Shown: one piece after another, positions 8,884-12,124 of the stretch | Layout of the letters: each line of letters begins with the position of its first letter | Numbering within the stretch: the stretch's first letter is position 1 | Source: CAYXXN01 sp964469055 | GTDB lineage: Bacteria; Acidobacteriota; Thermoanaerobaculia; Multivoradales; JAHEKO01 | Reading direction: 5' to 3' | Assembly (NCBI GenBank): GCA_964469055.1 | Contig: CAYXXN010000085.1 | Span: 1-12,124 of the forward strand | Length of the DNA: 12,124 nucleotides | The notes under the pieces: model-generated | Databases searched by the model: none | Seen by the model: only the letters and a program-made list of their open reading frames with translations | What the model was told of the DNA's origin: nothing | Position numbers and translations under genes: made by a program

Positions 8884-9291
8884 GTGGCCGAGTCCGTCAC
8901 CTTCCGGGTCAGCGTCGTCACGCCCGAGCGCACCGTGCTCGAGCGGCAGGCCTCGTTCGCGGCGCTGCCCGCCTGGGACGGCGAGATCGGCATCCTCCGC
9001 GGCCGCGCCCCGCTGGTCGCCAAGCTGGGCCCGGGCGTGCTCCGGGTGCGCGGTGGCGAGGGCGGCGAAGAGCACCTCTACGTCGACGGCGGCTTCGCCG
9101 AGATGGTCGGCGACCGACTGACCGTCCTCACCGAGTCGGCCCATGCGGTGGCCGAGCTCGACCGCGCCGCCGCCGAGCGCGAGCTGGCCCAAGCCCTGGC
9201 GATGAAGGCCGCCGACGAGAAGTCCCAGGCGGAGCGGCAGCGCGCCCTCACCCGGGCTCGGGCGCGACTGCGGGCCGCAGGGCGCGGCTAG
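8884..9291 (+). CDS. atpC: F1Fo ATP synthase subunit epsilon
   Basis: This rotor-stalk subunit couples gamma to the c-ring and can inhibit ATP hydrolysis. It has 135 residues. The N-terminal beta-sandwich (about 1-86) shows FRVSVVTPERTVLERQA, then the family block PAWDGEIGILRGRAPLVAKLGPG and LYVDGGFAEMVGDRLTVL. A helical hairpin follows (about 90-133, alanine- and arginine-rich), the part that moves in regulation. The start is GTG 8884, seven bases after atpD. It closes the ATP synthase operon; no terminator hairpin with a T-run follows, and the kinase gene begins nine bases later. Confidence 0.95.
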   Translation: MAESVTFRVSVVTPERTVLERQASFAALPAWDGEIGILRGRAPLVAKLGPGVLRVRGGEGGEEHLYVDGGFAEMVGDRLTVLTESAHAVAELDRAAAERELAQALAMKAADEKSQAERQRALTRARARLRAAGRG

Positions 9292-9300
9292 GGACGCACA

Positions 9301-11974
9301 GTGGCCCTCGCTCCCGGCCTCCGCCTCGGCTCCTACGAACTGCGCTCGAAGCTGGGCGAGGGCGGTATGGGGGAGGTGTGGCGAGCGCACGACGTGCGCC
9401 TCGGTCGTGACGTCGCCGTGAAGGTGCTCCCCTCGGCGTTCGCGGCGGACACGGACCGCCTGCGCCGCTTCGAGCAGGAGGCACGGGCCGCGTCGTCTCT
9501 CAACCACCCCAACCTCCTGACGCTCTTCGACGTCGGCAGCGAGGAAGGCTTGCCGTATTTGGTAACGGAACTGCTCGAGGGAGAGACGCTACGCGCACGG
9601 CTTGCCGGGGGTGCGCTGCCACGGCTGGAAGCCCTGAATCTCGGCGTCCAGCTACTGCGGGGGCTCGGGGCGGCGCACGACCAGGGAATCGTCCACCGCG
9701 ATCTCAAACCCGAGAACATCTTCATCACCAAGGACGGCCGCGCCAAGATCCTCGACTTCGGCCTCGCCCGCCTCCGTCCGCCCAGCCAGGAGTCGGCCTC
9801 GCAGGCGACCGCCGCCCCCACCATCGAGCGCACGGAGGCCGGGACGCTGCTCGGCACGGCCGGCTACATGGCTCCGGAGCAGGTGCGCGGTGAGCCGGCC
9901 GACGCCCGCTCGGACCTGTTCGCCTTCGGGTGCGTCCTGCACGAGATGCTCACTGGCCAGCGCGCCTTTCGCGGAGCGACGGCGGTCGAGACGATGTCGG
10001 CGATCCTGCGCGAGGAAGCGACGGGATTCGCCGAGCTGGCGAAGGCCGCTCCCGCCGGTCTCGTTCCCATCCTCCGCCGGTGCCTCGAGAAGGATCCCGC
10101 GAAGCGGTTCCACTCGGCGGCCGATCTGGCGTTCGCCCTGGAGGGCAGCGCGGGATCCGCGACCGGGGCGGGCGGCGTCCTGGGAGCGCGGCCGCGCGTC
10201 GCGTGGCGGGAGCGGCTCGCCTGGGCGCTCGCCGCCCTCCTCGGCCTCGCGGCGCTCACCCTCGCGCTCTGGGCCCGACCGGAGACCCGTCGCTCCCATC
10301 CCGCCGCGCTCCGCTTCGAGCTCGCGCCTCCCGCCGCCGGCGGCTTCGAGAAGGGCATCGCGCTCTCGCCGGACGGCTCTCGATTGGCGTTCAACGCGCC
10401 GGGCCCGACCGGCGAGGACGCCCTCTGGGTGAGACGGCTCGCCGCCTTCGAGGCTCGTGCGCTCCCCGAGACCGAGGGAGCCGCCTACCCGTTCTGGTCG
10501 CCGGACGGCCTACGGATCGGCTTCTTCGCCGGCGGCCAACTCCAGACGATCGACGCCGCCGGCGAGGATCCGCCGCAGGTCNNNNNNNNNNCCGCTCTCT
10601 TTCGCGATGGCGACGACCCAGTCGGGAAAGAGATCGAGCCCGCGCTCGTACGCGTGGAGCGCCTCGGAAGAGATCCTCTTTGCCGGTGGCTTGGCGGGGG
10701 CACTCTCGCGCGTGCCGGCCGGCGGAGGCGACCCTACACCGGCGACTCGCCTCGACGAACAGCGCTCTGAGTTCTCACACCGCTGGCCGAGTTTCCTCCC
10801 GGACGGACGCCACTTCCTCTACTTGGCGCTCGGCGGCGGGGCGGAAGGCCTCGCGGTGTGGCTCGGCTCACTCGACTCGAGCGAGGCTCACCGGCTCTTT
10901 CCCGCCGAGTCAGGTGCGATCTTCGCCGAGCCCGGCCGTCTGCTCTTCCGGCGCGACGGTCGACTCCTCGCGCAGCCCTTCGACCCCGAGACCCTGCGCC
11001 TCGAAGGTGAGGCGCGGCAGGTCGGTGAATCCGTGTGGTGGGACGGCGTCGCCACGATGTACGCCGCGTTCACCGCCTCGAGAGCCGGGACCCTCGCCTA
11101 CCGCGAAGGGGGCCTGGCGCTCAGTCGGCTCCTCTGGTTCGACCGCGATGGCCGGGAGACCGGCAGCGTCGGCCCGCCGGCCGCCTACCTGGAGCCGACC
11201 CTGTCGCCGGACGGCCGGCGCCTGGCAGTGACCCAGGGCGGGCCGGACGCCCTCGCGGCGATCTGGGTCTTCGACCTCGAGCGCGGGACGCAGTCGCGGG
11301 TCTCGTCGCCGTCGCGCCTCTCCGTGACTCCGCTCTGGTCGGCCGACGGACGGCGGATCGCTTACACGACGTTCCCCGAGGGACAGGCGTACACCCGCGA
11401 CGCGAGCGGCGGCGGCGCCGAGACGCTACTGGCGGATCTGGGGGGCTTCTCGCCGCTCGACGACTGGTCCCGCGATGGGCGCACCTTGATCTACGAGACC
11501 TTGAGCCACCCGAGCCTCGTGATGGCGCTCGACCTCGGCGGCGACCACGGCGCGAAGACGCTGACTCCGGGCGAAGGCGCCCGACTCTCCCCGGATGGCG
11601 AATGGCTCGCCTACATGTCTTCGGATTCCGGAGTCACGGAAGTCTTCGTACGGCGCTTCGCCGAATCCGAGGAGCGTGTGCAGGTGTCGGTCGGCGGCGG
11701 CAGCCAGCCGCGCTGGCGCGGCGACGGCCGCGAGCTCTTCTACGTCGCTCCGGACCGCAAGCTCATGGCGGTGGAGGTGACGCCGGGGCCGCGACTCGAG
11801 GTTGGGCCGCCGCGTGCCCTGTTCTCCACCCAGATCCTGCCCCTCGTCGAGGCGCGCAATCACTACGACGTGACGGCCGACGGCCAGCGCTTCCTCGTCA
11901 ACTCGCGCAGCGCCGAGGACGCGACGCGCCCCGTTCGCGTCGTCGTCGGTTGGAGCGCGGAGATCCCGCGCTGA
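9301..11974 (+). CDS. Transmembrane Ser/Thr protein kinase with C-terminal PD40/TolB-like propeller, interrupted by an assembly gap
   Basis: This is a PknB-type kinase of about 890 residues. The kinase domain (about 12-280) has the glycine loop GEGGMGEV (19-26), catalytic K41 in VAVKVL, HRDLKPEN (132-139, D134), DFG (152-154) and GTAGYMAPEQ (185-194). All catalytic residues are present, so it should be active. One membrane helix follows at about 305-327 (LAWALAALLGLAALTLALWA). The rest is predicted outside the membrane and carries repeated PDG motifs: LSPDGSRLAF and WSPDGLRIGFF before the gap, then FLPDGRHFLY, LSPDGRRLAV, WSADGRRIAY, WSRDGRTLIY, LSPDGEWLAY and others after it. Ten Ns at 10582-10591 separate frame 1 from frame 2. 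Both flanks end or start on a codon boundary, so a true gap divisible by three restores one reading frame. The start is GTG 9301, with AGGGA upstream. The signal sensed and the substrates are unknown. Confidence 0.88.
10582..10591. other. Assembly gap (10 Ns)
   Basis: Ten undetermined bases lie inside the propeller part of the kinase gene. Ten is not divisible by three and looks like a placeholder for an unknown distance. It creates a false frame change. The roughly 45 bases immediately to the right do not resemble the propeller sequence expected there, so the junction itself may be unreliable. Confidence 0.95.
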
Positions 11975-11975
11975 G

Positions 11976-12124
11976 CTAGCGCAGCCGGAGCGTCGCCGAG
12001 CCGCTGAGCCGATCGGCGAGCGCCAGGAAACCCGGCAGGCCCGCCAAGGCGACGGTCAGCAGACCCGCCAGCCAGCGCAGGATGGCCTGCCGGAAGGAGA
12101 GAGGTCGGTCGCCGGGGCTGCGCG
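11976..12124 (-). CDS. 3' end of a membrane protein, possibly RDD family
   Basis: A minus-strand frame enters from the right edge and stops with TAG at 11978-11976, giving 48 residues. They begin SPGDRPLSFRQAILRWLAGL, continue as a hydrophobic helix (LLTVALAGLPGFLALA) and end DRLSGSATLRLR. An LSF.QA.LRW segment, then a membrane helix, then DRLSG close to the C-terminus resembles the last helix of RDD-domain membrane proteins. The fragment is short and lacks the N-terminal Arg-Asp-Asp motif, so the family call is tentative. Codon use is GC3-rich like the neighbours. It converges on the kinase gene with one base between the two stop codons; no terminator is visible in the junction. Confidence 0.5.
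   Translation of the reverse strand, partial: RSPGDRPLSFRQAILRWLAGLLTVALAGLPGFLALADRLSGSATLRLR

Noticed and set aside
10485..10703. A minus-strand ORF running through the N gap
   Set aside because: It spans undetermined bases and opposes clear propeller repeats. Only the short odd reading right of the gap is noted, as a possible misjoin.

Overview
The window is GC-rich bacterial chromosomal DNA, roughly 70% GC by eye, with dense genes in short same-strand runs and frequent GTG starts. It most resembles Acidobacteriota, possibly a Thermoanaerobaculia-like lineage. The basis is family-level and inferred: a large Ser/Thr kinase fused to a periplasmic PD40/TolB-like propeller, ATP synthase c and b subunits with N-terminal leader-like segments, and an alpha subunit with a long insert. 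No marker gene here fixes the taxonomy.

Layout. Positions 1-242 hold the end of a BtuC/FecCD-type ABC transporter permease. A fumarylacetoacetate hydrolase (FAH) family enzyme follows at 252-1025. Next come a predicted lipoprotein of unknown function (1181-1675) and, on the opposite strand beneath its start, a possible 49-residue membrane protein (1054-1203). A short GC-rich hairpin (1678-1696) separates this part from the ATP synthase cluster.

The main content is a complete F1Fo ATP synthase operon (1729-9291) in the order atpZ-atpI-atpB-atpE-atpF-atpH-atpA-atpG-atpD-atpC. All genes are on the plus strand and almost all are separated by fewer than 30 bases or overlap. Subunits a, c and b form the membrane proton channel, rotor and stator; delta joins b to the alpha3-beta3 head; gamma and epsilon form the central stalk. 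AtpZ and AtpI are small accessory membrane proteins. The catalytic and channel residues are intact, and the c subunit lacks known Na+ ligands, so a proton-coupled enzyme is inferred. Details that stand out are the leader-like N-termini of c and b, the mitochondrial-like His/Glu swap in subunit a, and the roughly 57-residue insert in alpha.

Nine bases after atpC begins a transmembrane Ser/Thr kinase with a C-terminal PD40 propeller (9301-11974). It is interrupted by a 10-N assembly gap (10582-10591). The apparent frame change there is best explained by the placeholder gap length. The window ends in the 3' end of a convergent minus-strand gene whose short visible tail is membrane-like and resembles the end of RDD-family proteins.

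Overall this is mostly a conventional housekeeping region. I see no mobile element, CRISPR array, tRNA or rRNA, and no convincing new multi-gene system. The points worth a second look are the lineage-specific features of the ATP synthase, the kinase adjoining its operon, the small antisense membrane ORF and the damaged assembly junction.
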